Part shown: positions 19,767 to 28,790 of the stretch, piece by piece
How the letters are laid out: each line of letters opens with the position of its first letter
Position numbering within the stretch: the stretch's first letter is position 1
Position numbers and translations under genes: made by a program
The notes under the pieces: model-generated
Told to the model about the DNA's origin: nothing
What the model saw: only the letters and a program-made list of their open reading frames with translations
Database searches by the model: none
NCBI RefSeq assembly: GCF_017991995.1
Contig: NZ_JAGOPN010000020.1
Span: 62,001-126,000, forward strand
Source: Pseudacidovorax sp.
GTDB taxonomy: Bacteria; Pseudomonadota; Gammaproteobacteria; Burkholderiales; Burkholderiaceae_C
Reading direction: 5' to 3'
Length of the DNA stretch: 64,000 nt

Positions 19767-20402
19767 TCAGCTCACCGCGCCGCTGTCGTCGGTGCCACGT
19801 TGCACCAGGCCGTGCCTGTGCTGGTCGCTCAGGTCCTTGCCGTTCATCGTGAGCGTGCCGCCGGTATAGGCGGTCTGGCAGTTGGTGGCCGACCAGCTGA
19901 CGCCCGTCATGCTCCAGCTGCCGCCCACCATCGTGGCCGAGCCAGGACCCGATATGCCCCCGACCGTCAGCTGCTGCGGCTGCTGGATGCCAGTGACCTG
20001 ATCAAGGGGCGTCTCGTTCCTGATCTTCTGCGATGCGCGCACCGTGAAGGTCTTCGTTTCCACTGTCGCCGAGTTCGCAGCCTTCAGCAGGAAGTCGTCG
20101 CACTCGACCTCCACCAGTCGCCCAGCGCGCAGGGTCACGTGGTGCCCCTCCTTGTGCCACACGCTCACCTCGTAAGCGCCCAGGCGAGGGCGTTCGGCCA
20201 TGCGGTCCATGCGCAGCACGATAGTGTGCCCCTCCCAGTGAAGCACCAGCCCCTGACCTTCGACCGGGTTGGCGGCGAATCCGTAGTCCTGGAACCGCTC
20301 GACCGCGTCCTTGCCGTCGTTCTCCGTAGCCTCGGCCCGCACCTTCTGCACCAACCCCTCGAACAGGCCGCGCAGCCGGGCCCGTCTCAGCATGGTGAAC
20401 AT
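19767..20402 (-). CDS. Mu gp45-like baseplate spike protein
   Basis: 211 residues. The N-terminus MFTMLRRARLRGL and the glycine-rich beta region later (QLTVGGISGPGSATMVGGSW, SMTGVSWSATNCQTAYTGG, then LSDQHRHGLVQRG) fit gp45, the membrane-piercing spike. The C-terminal HRH is a candidate iron-binding apex motif as in P2 gpV. The start overlaps the gp44 stop (ATGA). Confidence 0.85.
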   Translation of the reverse strand: MFTMLRRARLRGLFEGLVQKVRAEATENDGKDAVERFQDYGFAANPVEGQGLVLHWEGHTIVLRMDRMAERPRLGAYEVSVWHKEGHHVTLRAGRLVEVECDDFLLKAANSATVETKTFTVRASQKIRNETPLDQVTGIQQPQQLTVGGISGPGSATMVGGSWSMTGVSWSATNCQTAYTGGTLTMNGKDLSDQHRHGLVQRGTDDSGAVS

Positions 20403-21526
20403 CAGTAGCCCCCCCGCGCCTTGTCCCGCGGGCCGCGCGGGTGATTCGTCCGATTCCCGGCGTTGCCCCAGTGCCTGCGCTTCGGCTTCGACTGCAGCGG
20501 CACCGTGTCGTATGCCTCGACCGGCCGCACGACCAACTCGGTGACGTCGCCCTCTTGGCGGGAGCAGGACTGCCGCACCGACGCGATCAGCCATTCCGTG
20601 CCGTCCATGCCGGCCACGTCGTCGAAGATCGCCACGCGCTCATTCACCGGCCAGGCTTCGCCATTCCACGTCCAGCCCTCGACCACGTACTTGATGCCGT
20701 AGGCGTGGCCGCGCCTCACGCGCACCGTGTGCCGCACCAGAGCCTCCAGCTCGGCCTGCGTGGTGTTGCCGTCCGCGTTGATCACCAGGGGCATATGCCG
20801 CCTAATCTCCGGGTCCTTCGCCGCCGCCTTCAACCCGCGGGCGTATTCGAAGTCGTCCACGCTGTTGGCCTGCCCATAGACGATGTACTCACTGGCGCGC
20901 ATCTCGTCGCTGCCGACGCCCTCCATGCTGATCACGTTGGTGCCGCGCACGATGGACCCCGCGAAGCGCTTCACGCCCGCCTTGGTGAGCAGCAGGCGGC
21001 CTTCGTTGTCTCGGGTCACCAGAAGCCCGCGCAGACGAGCAGCCCGCGACAGTGCCGCGAGAACCGTCTCGCCGTGGTACAGCTTGAAGTCTCCGATGGC
21101 CGCGCCCACATCGGCGTCGACCTTCACCTGGATGCCGTAGGCGCTCACCAGGTCGCGAGCGATTCGGTCCAGCTTCGCGCCCCGCCACTGGCCGCCCTTA
21201 TGGACGGCTGACGCGCGCACCAGGTCGCCCGTGCGGTCGCGGCCGACGATGCGCATGCCGCAGTCCTGCCGCGTGTAGAAGGGCTCCGCGCCCAACACGT
21301 ACCCCGTAATGACCTTCGTCGCGCCAATGAACACCTCCACCTCGTCCTGCCGTTGAATCTCCGGCGGAGAGCCCGGCACCAGCGTGACGGGGATCGAGAA
21401 CGTGCCGCAAATGGCCTCGATGTCCCGCGTCACCTCGGACTGCAGCCAGCCCTCGAAGGTCTTCCCACGGACCTTTACCGTGATCTGCGCGGCATCGCGC
21501 TCGTAGCGATCACCTTGCCGCATCAC
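20402..21526 (-). CDS. Mu gp44-like baseplate hub protein
   Basis: 374 residues. The gp44 (gpP) hub family is shown by the N-terminal beta-rich part (KVRGKTFEGWLQSEVTRDIE, FSIPVTL), VFIGATKVITGYV and RIVGRDRTGDLVRASA, with LTKAGVKRFAGSIVRGTNV later. It forms the trimeric hub above the spike, homologous to T4 gp27. It overlaps gp43 by four bases and is followed by the spike gene. Confidence 0.9.
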   Translation of the reverse strand: MMRQGDRYERDAAQITVKVRGKTFEGWLQSEVTRDIEAICGTFSIPVTLVPGSPPEIQRQDEVEVFIGATKVITGYVLGAEPFYTRQDCGMRIVGRDRTGDLVRASAVHKGGQWRGAKLDRIARDLVSAYGIQVKVDADVGAAIGDFKLYHGETVLAALSRAARLRGLLVTRDNEGRLLLTKAGVKRFAGSIVRGTNVISMEGVGSDEMRASEYIVYGQANSVDDFEYARGLKAAAKDPEIRRHMPLVINADGNTTQAELEALVRHTVRVRRGHAYGIKYVVEGWTWNGEAWPVNERVAIFDDVAGMDGTEWLIASVRQSCSRQEGDVTELVVRPVEAYDTVPLQSKPKRRHWGNAGNRTNHPRGPRDKARGGY

Positions 21527-22836
21527 ACCCTCCGCACCCGCAGCGCCCGGCCGGGCGGCACCAACAGGGGGTGTTCGATGTGGTCATTCAGCTGCAGGAT
21601 TTCGTCGGCGTAGTCGGCGGTCCCATACAGCAGGTGGCTGATGTACCAGACCGGCATCCACGCGCCAGGCGTGTACGTCGTCAGTCGCACCAGGTCTTGC
21701 GTGCGGGCCTGAAGGTCGCGTAGGCCAGCGGTGTGCAGCGCCATCATGGCGTCATGCCAGGAGCTGCCAGGCAGCGCCCGCGGGGCACTGGCATCCGAGG
21801 AAGCAAGCAGCAGGCGGGTGCATTGCGCGTGCAGCGCAGCCCTGGCCGCCATGCCCTCGTCATAGTTGGTCATCTCCACCCGGGCCAGCGCGCGGACGTA
21901 GCCCGCAGTCGCCAGTGTTTCGACGAGCTGGTCGCCCGCGGCCGTCAGCTGCGCCAGGCGGACCCGCGCCGCTGCATCCACGCCCAGCACAGCCGCATTG
22001 CCCGTGCCGAACATTGCCAGGCCGCCGCCGTCGGTCGGCATCACCACCGTTTCGAAGTCCGTTCGCACCACGACCGAGGACACATCGAACAACCCCGCGT
22101 AGGCGCCTTGGAACGCCAATGCCTGCGGCTGGGTGAGCACAGCGGGCAACGTGAAGAGGGCCGCCAGCTGTCCGGCAAGCGCCGCCGGCTCAGCCACGAG
22201 CTGCGCGAACCCGGCCTGCAGCTCTTGCCATGCACCGATCATGCTGCTTGCCCACTCGTCCGCCTGGCCGAGCAGCCCAACGGCCGGCCCGATGGCATCC
22301 CACACGGCGCCCATGGCGGCCTGCAGCGATGCCGTGGCCCGCTCCACCACCCACGCGGGCGGGTCGGCAAGCGACCATTCGGCGGCGAAGGCATCCTGCC
22401 CGGCCTCTGCCGCCGCATCAGCAGCGTCCGCCGCAGCGGCTTCGGTGTTTTCCACCCCGGCCGGGTAGCGCCGGCTCTCGGCCCGGATGAACACCAGGTC
22501 GAAGCGGGCCACGCCGCCCTCGAAGGTCGGGTTCTCGCGCAGCGAGTAGCGGCCGGCCACATAGACGCGGATCGAGCCGGCGGTGGGATGCACCAGCACG
22601 CCCTCGCCGGTCAGCACCTGGCGCAGGGCCTCGCGCTGCTCGATGTAGTCGTCGCCCACCACATAGGCGCTCAGACGGATCTCCTCCGCCCCCTCACCCA
22701 TGCGGAAGACGGTCGGCAGGTCCTGGAATGGATATTCGCGCACCACGACCGTGTCGCCCGCATCGTGGCGAATGTCATCGACCTGGAAGGGCACGCCCCG
22801 AAAGCTGGCCGGCAGCAGTTGGTCGAGCCAGCTCAT
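21523..22836 (-). CDS. Mu gp43-like tail/DNA circularisation protein
   Basis: 437 residues. The N-terminal DNA-circularisation-protein domain is clear: SWLDQLLPASFRGVPFQVDD, FPFQDLP-like YPFQDLPTVFRMGEGAEEI and SAYVVGDDYIEQREALRQVL. In contractile Mu-like tails this protein (gpN) sits between tube and baseplate hub. The C-terminal half is long, helical and Ala-rich. It overlaps tape measure and hub genes by four bases each, showing a tightly coupled tail operon. Confidence 0.9.
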   Translation of the reverse strand: MSWLDQLLPASFRGVPFQVDDIRHDAGDTVVVREYPFQDLPTVFRMGEGAEEIRLSAYVVGDDYIEQREALRQVLTGEGVLVHPTAGSIRVYVAGRYSLRENPTFEGGVARFDLVFIRAESRRYPAGVENTEAAAADAADAAAEAGQDAFAAEWSLADPPAWVVERATASLQAAMGAVWDAIGPAVGLLGQADEWASSMIGAWQELQAGFAQLVAEPAALAGQLAALFTLPAVLTQPQALAFQGAYAGLFDVSSVVVRTDFETVVMPTDGGGLAMFGTGNAAVLGVDAAARVRLAQLTAAGDQLVETLATAGYVRALARVEMTNYDEGMAARAALHAQCTRLLLASSDASAPRALPGSSWHDAMMALHTAGLRDLQARTQDLVRLTTYTPGAWMPVWYISHLLYGTADYADEILQLNDHIEHPLLVPPGRALRVRRV

Positions 22837-25178
22837 CGCCCGAACCCCGTGAAGCTGCCCGGGTCGGTGCCACCCGGATTGATCTTGATGAGCGACGGCT
22901 GTTGCGGGACGGACGGCCGCACGTCGACGCGCTCATCCCGCACGACCAGGTCGAGCCGCAACACCCCTTCACCCACCTTCAACTCGGTGGTCTTGCCGGC
23001 CTGCAGCGTGGTGCCGAGCGCCGCACCAGGTGCGGACAGCGTCAGCAGGTCCAGGCTGGGCACCTGCAGGCCGCTGGGGAAGGCGCGCGCCATCTCGGCC
23101 TGCGTCACAGGCGTGGCCGCCGCGCGCTGCGCAGGGTCCTTCTTGGACCACAGCCAATCGAAGAGCGAGCCCGTCAGCGCCGATCCACCAAAGCCGCCCA
23201 GTGCTCCGCCGATCAGGCCGCCGAGCACAGTGCCCACGCCGGGCACGATGCTCCCCAGCGCGGCGCCGCCCACGGCGCCAGCGAGTCCGCCCCCTGTCGT
23301 TACACCGACCCGGGTCAGCTCGCGTGCCTTGTCGGCCTCGGGATCGGCCAGGACTCCCAGTGCCTCAATGCCTCCCCCAATGGCGGCGACAGTCCCACCA
23401 TACTTGAGCGCGTTTCTTGCAACCTGGCCCAGTGCCGCCGATCGCGCGGCACTGGCTCCGGCGCCTGCCCCGGCGCCTGCAGCCGCACCCTCTCCGGCGG
23501 CACCAGGCGCGCCCTTGATGGCCTTTGCCAACAGCGCCGTCTGCAGAATCGACATAGCCTGCAATGCCCCGAGGGCGACGGTCGCCCCCCACGCAGAACT
23601 CGCAAGGCTTGGAAACTTCTCCGCCAGTGCGTTCGTACCGTCGATGACATTTCCCAAAGGGCCACTCAGCTTCTCCAGCGCGTCGGAGCCAGCGATATCG
23701 CGTGAGTTCTGCAGCGCGATGGCTTTGGCTCCAATGCCCTCGGCCATGAACTGATAGCCGATATCTACCGCGCCACCGCGCTCAGATTGCACGGCAGCAA
23801 GCACACGGCGTCCATAGTCACCGGTGCGCCGCAAGCCCTCGTAGCCACCAAACTCCTGCAGGTCGTTGATGATCTTGGAAACCTGCGAACCCTCGTAGAT
23901 GCGCTTGATGTCCTCATACTGCTGGGTGCGCTGTTCCGGCGTTGCAGCCTTGTCGGCCTGCTCCATGAGCTTTCGGGCTTTGCCTTCCGGGTCGCCCTTC
24001 GCCATGACCTTCTCCAGCAACGCCATGTAGGTGGCGACCGGGGTCTGGCGCTTCAGCACGCCCTGCGCCATCTCGGCATCCAGATCGAATCCCTGCTTTG
24101 CAAACTCCTTGCGCGTGCTGTCGGCGCCCATCTTCTGGACAAAGTTGCGCAGATTGTTCGCGGCCTCGTCGTTAGTGCCGGCCGTTGAACGCACCTGCTG
24201 CAGCATCGTCACGAGCTGCTCGACGGCCTCCATGCCGTGATAGCCCTTCATGTAGGGCATCAGGGGGCCGACCCACTTGGCGGAGTCCTTGATTTCAAAG
24301 CCACCTTCCTGTCCTGCGCGCGTCAACTTCGCGAGGGCCAGCTCGATCTCGTCCGGCGTCAGCCCAAGGCTTACCTTCCACTTCTCCGCGGCCTGCACTA
24401 GATCGTCGGCGCTTGCCCGGCCGGCGACAGCCGTCCGCATGATCTTGGGCAACAGCGCCTTCGACTCGTCGTAGCTGAATGACCCCGTGCCCACGAGCTT
24501 CTCAAACGCCTCAAGGGCGGACTCGCGGCGGGCCCCCTTCACGTTGCGCACGGTGCCGTTCACGAGGTCGTTGATGTCCGTCATGCCGCCTCGCAGCTCT
24601 CCGATGGTTCCGCCAGCGAAGGCAGTCGATGCCACCGCGCGAAGTCGGGTGTCATAGTCCATCGGCGCCTTCAAGGCAGACGCGACGATATAGCCGCCAG
24701 CCGCCGCACCAGCGGCGACCGTGCCAACGCGCTGGGCAGCATTCCATGCATTGCCTAGCCGTTCCATCCGCGTCTGCGCTGCTTGCGTGGAGTCGGCGAG
24801 CTGGCGCATGTAGCGGGCCTGGCGCTCGGTGCTGGTGTTGCTGCCTAGGCGGGTGAGCGCGCGGTCGAGCGCCTCGGTGTCGCGCACTGTCTCCCGCTCG
24901 GTAGTGCCGAGCCGGTCGGTCGCGGTGCGCAACTGGTCAGCCGCCACCCGGGCCTGAGTGAAGCGGTTCGACACGCCGGTGACGGCCGCCTGCAGCAGGT
25001 CCGTCTCTTTCGTCGCGCTGGCGTTGAGCTTCGTCCAGTCGGTGAGCTTGTTGTTGGTGCCGGCGATAGCACCTTGCATCACCTTCTGCGCGGCCTCCAG
25101 CGCCTGCGCCTCGGCGCGCGAGCGCTGGCCGATGTTGCTCGCCAGGTCGATCAGGTAGCGCAGGCGCAGCTCACGCAT
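22833..25178 (-). CDS. Tail tape measure protein
   Basis: 781 residues. It has a long N-terminal helical, Gln/Ala/Arg-rich coiled-coil region, a TP901-type core (MDYDTRLRAVASTAFAGGTI, ITRAG-like LAKLTRAGQEGGFEIKDSAKW) and hydrophobic Gly-rich helices (GALQAMSILQTALLAKAI, LAGAVGGAALGSIVPGVGTV). The length sets tail length; about 780 residues would give roughly 110-120 nm by the usual helix rule. It follows the frameshifted chaperone gene directly, the conserved order in tailed phages. Confidence 0.92.
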   Translation of the reverse strand: MRELRLRYLIDLASNIGQRSRAEAQALEAAQKVMQGAIAGTNNKLTDWTKLNASATKETDLLQAAVTGVSNRFTQARVAADQLRTATDRLGTTERETVRDTEALDRALTRLGSNTSTERQARYMRQLADSTQAAQTRMERLGNAWNAAQRVGTVAAGAAAGGYIVASALKAPMDYDTRLRAVASTAFAGGTIGELRGGMTDINDLVNGTVRNVKGARRESALEAFEKLVGTGSFSYDESKALLPKIMRTAVAGRASADDLVQAAEKWKVSLGLTPDEIELALAKLTRAGQEGGFEIKDSAKWVGPLMPYMKGYHGMEAVEQLVTMLQQVRSTAGTNDEAANNLRNFVQKMGADSTRKEFAKQGFDLDAEMAQGVLKRQTPVATYMALLEKVMAKGDPEGKARKLMEQADKAATPEQRTQQYEDIKRIYEGSQVSKIINDLQEFGGYEGLRRTGDYGRRVLAAVQSERGGAVDIGYQFMAEGIGAKAIALQNSRDIAGSDALEKLSGPLGNVIDGTNALAEKFPSLASSAWGATVALGALQAMSILQTALLAKAIKGAPGAAGEGAAAGAGAGAGASAARSAALGQVARNALKYGGTVAAIGGGIEALGVLADPEADKARELTRVGVTTGGGLAGAVGGAALGSIVPGVGTVLGGLIGGALGGFGGSALTGSLFDWLWSKKDPAQRAAATPVTQAEMARAFPSGLQVPSLDLLTLSAPGAALGTTLQAGKTTELKVGEGVLRLDLVVRDERVDVRPSVPQQPSLIKINPGGTDPGSFTGFGR

Positions 25179-25181
25179 GGT

Positions 25182-25788
25182 TCACTCCTTGCGCTCGGCC
25201 TCAGCGACCAGCGCCCGAAGGCGCGCCAGCGGCAGGTCCTCCAGCAAAGTCGGCGAGCATCGCAGGGCCAGGCTGAGGCGGTTGAGCAGCCGCTCCCACA
25301 TCACCAGCCTGGCCCACGGGTCGCGGGGCGCTGCCGCCCCCGGTGGCGGCGGGCTCGCCCCGCATCACGGCATCGAAGGTGGCCTGGGTGATGTTCCCAT
25401 AGCGCAGCTCTGCGGCCAGGCCGATCAGGAACGTGCGCTGTTCGATGAGGCCGAAGTCGTGCGTGCTCAGGCGTCCGATCACGTCCAGGTCGATGGCCTC
25501 GGCGCCCAGGCGCATGCCGTCGCACTCGAATGCCTCGATGTGCTGGGCGGTGAGCGCCAGGCGAAAGTCCGCCTCGCTCACCAGCAGCTTCGGCGCGGCG
25601 CCCACCATCACCACACGTTCGGCCTGGCGCGTGGCCTTGCGCTCGTGGGCCACGCCCGTCTCGCGCAGGTGCACCACGCGGTAACGGATCGTCTTGCCGC
25701 CGGACTGCGCCGGCAGTCCATCGGCCAGTGTGAGCCGGAACAGGTCCTCGATCACCGCCGAGGGTGCGGAGTTGGCAGGGGTATCCAT
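25182..25788 (-). CDS. Mu gp41/gp42-like tail assembly chaperone, with probable -2 ribosomal frameshift
   Basis: The zero-frame product (25201-25788) has 195 residues. At 25334-25341 the minus strand reads GGGGGCGG (codons GGG GGC GG). If ribosomes slip back two bases after GGC, residue 151 is followed by 51 residues in the other frame, beginning AAAPRDPWARLVMWERLLNR and ending LRALVAEAERKE at a TGA two codons before the tape measure start. The shifted frame reads as a good helical protein, whereas the zero-frame tail is a low-complexity Gly/Ala/Pro run. Mu makes its chaperone pair from the same two genes by -2 shifting. Total shifted length is 202. Confidence 0.75.
25334..25341 (-). promoter_or_regulatory. 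Frameshift slippery sequence GGGGGCGG
   Basis: The run lies in zero frame as GGG GGC GG and is the only G5 run in the overlap between the two frames. From memory Mu uses a similar G-rich site for its -2 shift. Confidence 0.65.
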
Positions 25789-25823
25789 GGCGCCAGTCTG
25801 CCCAGGCGCCCCCAGGGAGACAC

Positions 25824-25839
25824 GGTGAAACGCTGCACC
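25824..25839. repeat. Prophage 16-bp palindrome, copy 3
   Basis: GGTGAAACGCTGCACC, identical to copy 2, lies between the tail tube and chaperone genes, 36 bases before the chaperone start, the same distance as copy 2 to gp46. Confidence 0.75.
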
Positions 25840-25848
25840 CCAAAAGCA

Positions 25849-25880
25849 CAAGGGGCCAGACCTCGCGGTCCAGCCCCTTG
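25849..25880 (-). terminator. Hairpin between tail tube and chaperone genes
   Basis: AAGGGGCCAGACC and GGTCCAGCCCCTT flank a TCGC loop, giving an 11-of-13 paired stem. On the leftward transcript it is followed by GTGCTTTTGG, only a weak U run. It could attenuate tail gene expression or act as an RNA processing site. Confidence 0.5.
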
Positions 25881-25967
25881 CTGGGTGCCCAGGCGCCTAT
25901 CGCGGCGACCCGGCCTTCGCGCCCCCAGGCGGCGCCCCTGCCGACACAGCGGCAGGGCTTGGAATGC

Positions 25968-26342
25968 CTACAGCCACTGGATCGGCGAGAGCACGTTGAA
26001 CGTCACGTCGACGGTTCCCCCTCCGATCTGCCCCAGGCTGCCGAAACTGCAGCGGGGCATGAAGGCGCGCCGGCCACTCACGCGGTCGCGGAACGTGATC
26101 GGGGCATCCGTGATGGTGGCGTATTCCATCGGGTGTTCGTTCGGGCCGAACTGAAGCTTGAACTGCACCGTGGTCGGCACCCGACGACGGCTGACGAAGT
26201 CGTCGGCATTGCCGCCGCTGGGCACCGGCGTGTTCTCGAACCGGGCCGCGCCCGTGATCATGGCCGAGGCGTCTTCGAACGCAATCGGCGCGCCCGCGAT
26301 GGCGATCTCGTCGGGGTGGAAAAGCTGCTTGTCTGCTGCCAT
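25968..26342 (-). CDS. Mu gp40-like tail tube protein
   Basis: 124 residues, typical tube length. Beta-rich, with GAPIAFEDASAMITGAARFEN, a basic FVSRRRVPTTVQFKLQFG strand and FGSLGQIGGGTVDVTFNVLS at the end. It polymerises around the tape measure inside the sheath. It follows the sheath gene by 35 bases and precedes the hairpin at 25849-25880. Confidence 0.85.
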   Translation of the reverse strand: MAADKQLFHPDEIAIAGAPIAFEDASAMITGAARFENTPVPSGGNADDFVSRRRVPTTVQFKLQFGPNEHPMEYATITDAPITFRDRVSGRRAFMPRCSFGSLGQIGGGTVDVTFNVLSPIQWL

Positions 26343-26377
26343 GTGCGTGTCCTCTCGGTGTCGTCAATCTGGGCGGG

Positions 26378-27865
26378 TCAGACCGTGCCGCCGACCACGT
26401 CGCTGGTGATCTCGGTCTGGTAGTGCTGCACCACGAGCACGGGCTCGTCGATGATCTTGAGCTTCTGATTCGCCCCGTCGATCTCCACCACCAGCGTGGA
26501 GCGGTAATAGTCCGGGTTCTGGCACAGGCCCGCGTCCATGAACACCTTGTAGATGCCCAGCATGATCTCTTCGGCCAGCAGCTCCGTCATGATCTTCTGG
26601 CCGGGGAGCGGGTCCTCAACGTACTGGGCCAGCTTGTAGCCCGTGTACTTCGTGGCGAACTCGGTGATGTTGAACCAGCGTTTGTAGCTGGCGGTCTTGA
26701 GCCAGCAGACCTCGCTCATGCTGCGGTCCGGCGCACCGCCCGCCGTGCGCTTGTAGTTGGTCACCATGCGCAGCAGCGTGCCGGTGGAGTCCTGGCCGAT
26801 CTGCAGGGACGAGCCGCCCGCCACCAGCAGGTTGTTGACCTGGTCGACGGTCCAGTGGTCCTGCGGCTTGGGGCCAAGGTAGCCCGACAGCGCGGCGCCG
26901 GTATGCGGCACGGCGGGGTCCGTGGCCGCCATGCTCTCGATCACGGCACCGGCCATCGCCGCCGTCTCGGCCGGGTTCGTCATGTCCTTCGTCACCGTGA
27001 TGGTGTGCACGTGCGGGCTGTTGCGCGTCGCCAGGAACGTGGTCAACGCCGACTCGGTACCGCGCAGGCAGTTGATCACCATGCCGTCGCGCATGTTGTT
27101 CGCTTCCCAGCGTGCGGCCAACTCGGTCTCCAGGATGTTCAGGTTCGTGCTGTCCGTGAACGGGCACACGATCTCGGTCGGCCGGTAGACCTGCATCGCT
27201 GCGACCACGGGCGAGACATCGGGCGCACCGGCACCTCCTGCCATCGCCGGGATGGTCAGCGTCAAGCCGGCCGGCAGGACGTCGTCGATGTAGTGCAGCG
27301 TGCGCACGTCGATGTCGTTGCCGTTGGGGCCGACCGTCTTCGCCGTCAGCTTGATTTCGCCGGGCGTGGCCGTGGTGGCGGCCAGTACCTGCAGGGCGGG
27401 CTGGGCGTTGATGATCGCGATGAGCTTGCCGGCGACGGTGGTCGCGGTGTCCGTGCTGGTCACGCCCGTGCTCACCCGCTTGCCGTGGATGTAGAGCATC
27501 ACCTCACCGGCCGTGCCGACCGTGCCCGCCGTCGTCGCCACCACGATGGTGGAGCTTGCCGCGGTCGCGCCGGAGCCGGTCGCGATGGCGAGGCAGTTGA
27601 TGGGCAGGCCGAGGTCGGCATTCGCCTTCGCACCGCGCCACATCGCCAGCAGTTGCGAGCCCTCGCCGAAGCGCTCGATGGCGTCGGCCTCGGTGCTCAC
27701 GGTCACCATGGTTCCCACCGCCACCGAGCCCGCCGCCAGCTTGTGGCCGACCAGCAGCAGGCTGCGCGGCATCCCGCGCAGACCGCGAATCGCGCGGGCA
27801 AAGGACAGTTTGTTTGCCACGAAGGGCACCAAGAAAGAAAGGCTCAGCAGGTTCTTGATCGCCAT
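26378..27865 (-). CDS. Contractile tail sheath protein (Mu gp39/gpL-like)
   Basis: 495 residues, normal for Mu-type sheath. The start MAIKNLLSLSFLVPFVANKL is conserved in this family. Further hallmarks are FGEGSQLLAMWRGAKAN, LPINCLAIA, YRPTEIVCPFTDSTNLNILE, a large TPGEIK-type domain, and a C-terminal QHYQTEITSD. Presence of sheath, tube and baseplate set shows a myovirus-type contractile tail. Confidence 0.93.
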   Translation of the reverse strand: MAIKNLLSLSFLVPFVANKLSFARAIRGLRGMPRSLLLVGHKLAAGSVAVGTMVTVSTEADAIERFGEGSQLLAMWRGAKANADLGLPINCLAIATGSGATAASSTIVVATTAGTVGTAGEVMLYIHGKRVSTGVTSTDTATTVAGKLIAIINAQPALQVLAATTATPGEIKLTAKTVGPNGNDIDVRTLHYIDDVLPAGLTLTIPAMAGGAGAPDVSPVVAAMQVYRPTEIVCPFTDSTNLNILETELAARWEANNMRDGMVINCLRGTESALTTFLATRNSPHVHTITVTKDMTNPAETAAMAGAVIESMAATDPAVPHTGAALSGYLGPKPQDHWTVDQVNNLLVAGGSSLQIGQDSTGTLLRMVTNYKRTAGGAPDRSMSEVCWLKTASYKRWFNITEFATKYTGYKLAQYVEDPLPGQKIMTELLAEEIMLGIYKVFMDAGLCQNPDYYRSTLVVEIDGANQKLKIIDEPVLVVQHYQTEITSDVVGGTV

Positions 27866-27912
27866 GGGTCAGGCTCCTATCGACTGGGGTTCAAAGGCGG
27901 TTCGGCGGAGGG

Positions 27913-28173
27913 TCAAACCAGGGTCAGGTCGCCGTCGTCCAGGCGCCGAAGCGTGGTGACGGTCACCAGCTGCGGCGTGGCCTCGCCGGGCGTGAAGGGC
28001 GCGCCCGTCTCGGTGTTCATCAGCACCACGTCTTCGGCGACGGTGACCTGCACCGTTTCACCCAGGCGGGGGCGGGGTCGCTCGACGACGATGCCGGGCA
28101 CGGTGCCCGCGTCGGCCTGGTTTTCGACGGCGGTGTCAGCGCCGGCCTGGTTCTTCTTCGGGGTGGTGGCCAT
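27913..28173 (-). CDS. Mu gp38-like protein (DUF2635)
   Basis: 86 residues. The C-terminal half (VVERPRPRLGETVQVTVAED, LMNTETGAPFTPGEATPQLV, LRRLDDGDLTLV) matches the DUF2635 family that lies between gp37 and the sheath in Mu-like phages. The N-terminal part is Ala/Asn/Gln-rich and disordered. The ATG overlaps the gp37 stop by one base. Role in tail assembly is presumed from location. Confidence 0.8.
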   Translation of the reverse strand: MATTPKKNQAGADTAVENQADAGTVPGIVVERPRPRLGETVQVTVAEDVVLMNTETGAPFTPGEATPQLVTVTTLRRLDDGDLTLV

Positions 28174-28790
28174 CAGGGTTCCTCAGCAGGTGGAAGGGGG
28201 GCAAAGGTGATGCCGTCCGTCACGGTGGGCACCACACCGCCAGGCGGCGGAGGCGGCGGCACCTGGCCGGGCAGCGGGTTCTCGTTGATCTCGATGTAGC
28301 GCAGGTCCGCCAGCGAGGGAGGCTCGCCGTTGTTGACCGCGTCCTGGCTCCAGCGCAGCATCCAGAGGGATTGCGAGAGGGCATCCATCTTTCGGCCGTA
28401 GAGGTTCTCCACGGTGGGCGGCGTGTCCTTGTCGAGCGGCGCGACCAGGTACGGCCGCGCACCCACGTTCGGCGCCCATGTCCGCAGGCTCTGGGACGCG
28501 CGCTCGGCCAGCACCATGGCGCCGCGCATGCGCGCGGTCCGTTCCACGTGCTTGAAGACGACGAAGGCGGCCATGTGCACCTGCACCACGTCTGGGCCGC
28601 GCAGCCGCTTGCTGTCGGTCTGCGGCGTCCAGCCCAGGCAGGCCACGAAGATGGCTGGGCAGGTGTAAGTCTTGTGCGGCACCTCTTCGGCCGTGAACTC
28701 GCCGCCATAGGGCAGCACCTGGCGCACCTCGGCAGGCGTGAAAGCGGCACGCAGCCGCTCGATGGCGAGGTCGAGGACGATGCCGGTCAT
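28173..28790 (-). CDS. Mu gp37-like protein (tail completion)
   Basis: 205 residues. The gp37 family is recognised by FTPAEVRQVLPYGGEFTAEEV and CPAIFVACLGWT followed by VQVHMAAFVVFKHVERTARM. In Mu the gene lies between the head-tail joining genes and gp38. The C-terminus adds a Pro-rich tail. It overlaps the virion morphogenesis gene by four bases. Confidence 0.82.
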   Translation of the reverse strand: MTGIVLDLAIERLRAAFTPAEVRQVLPYGGEFTAEEVPHKTYTCPAIFVACLGWTPQTDSKRLRGPDVVQVHMAAFVVFKHVERTARMRGAMVLAERASQSLRTWAPNVGARPYLVAPLDKDTPPTVENLYGRKMDALSQSLWMLRWSQDAVNNGEPPSLADLRYIEINENPLPGQVPPPPPPGGVVPTVTDGITFAPLPPAEEP

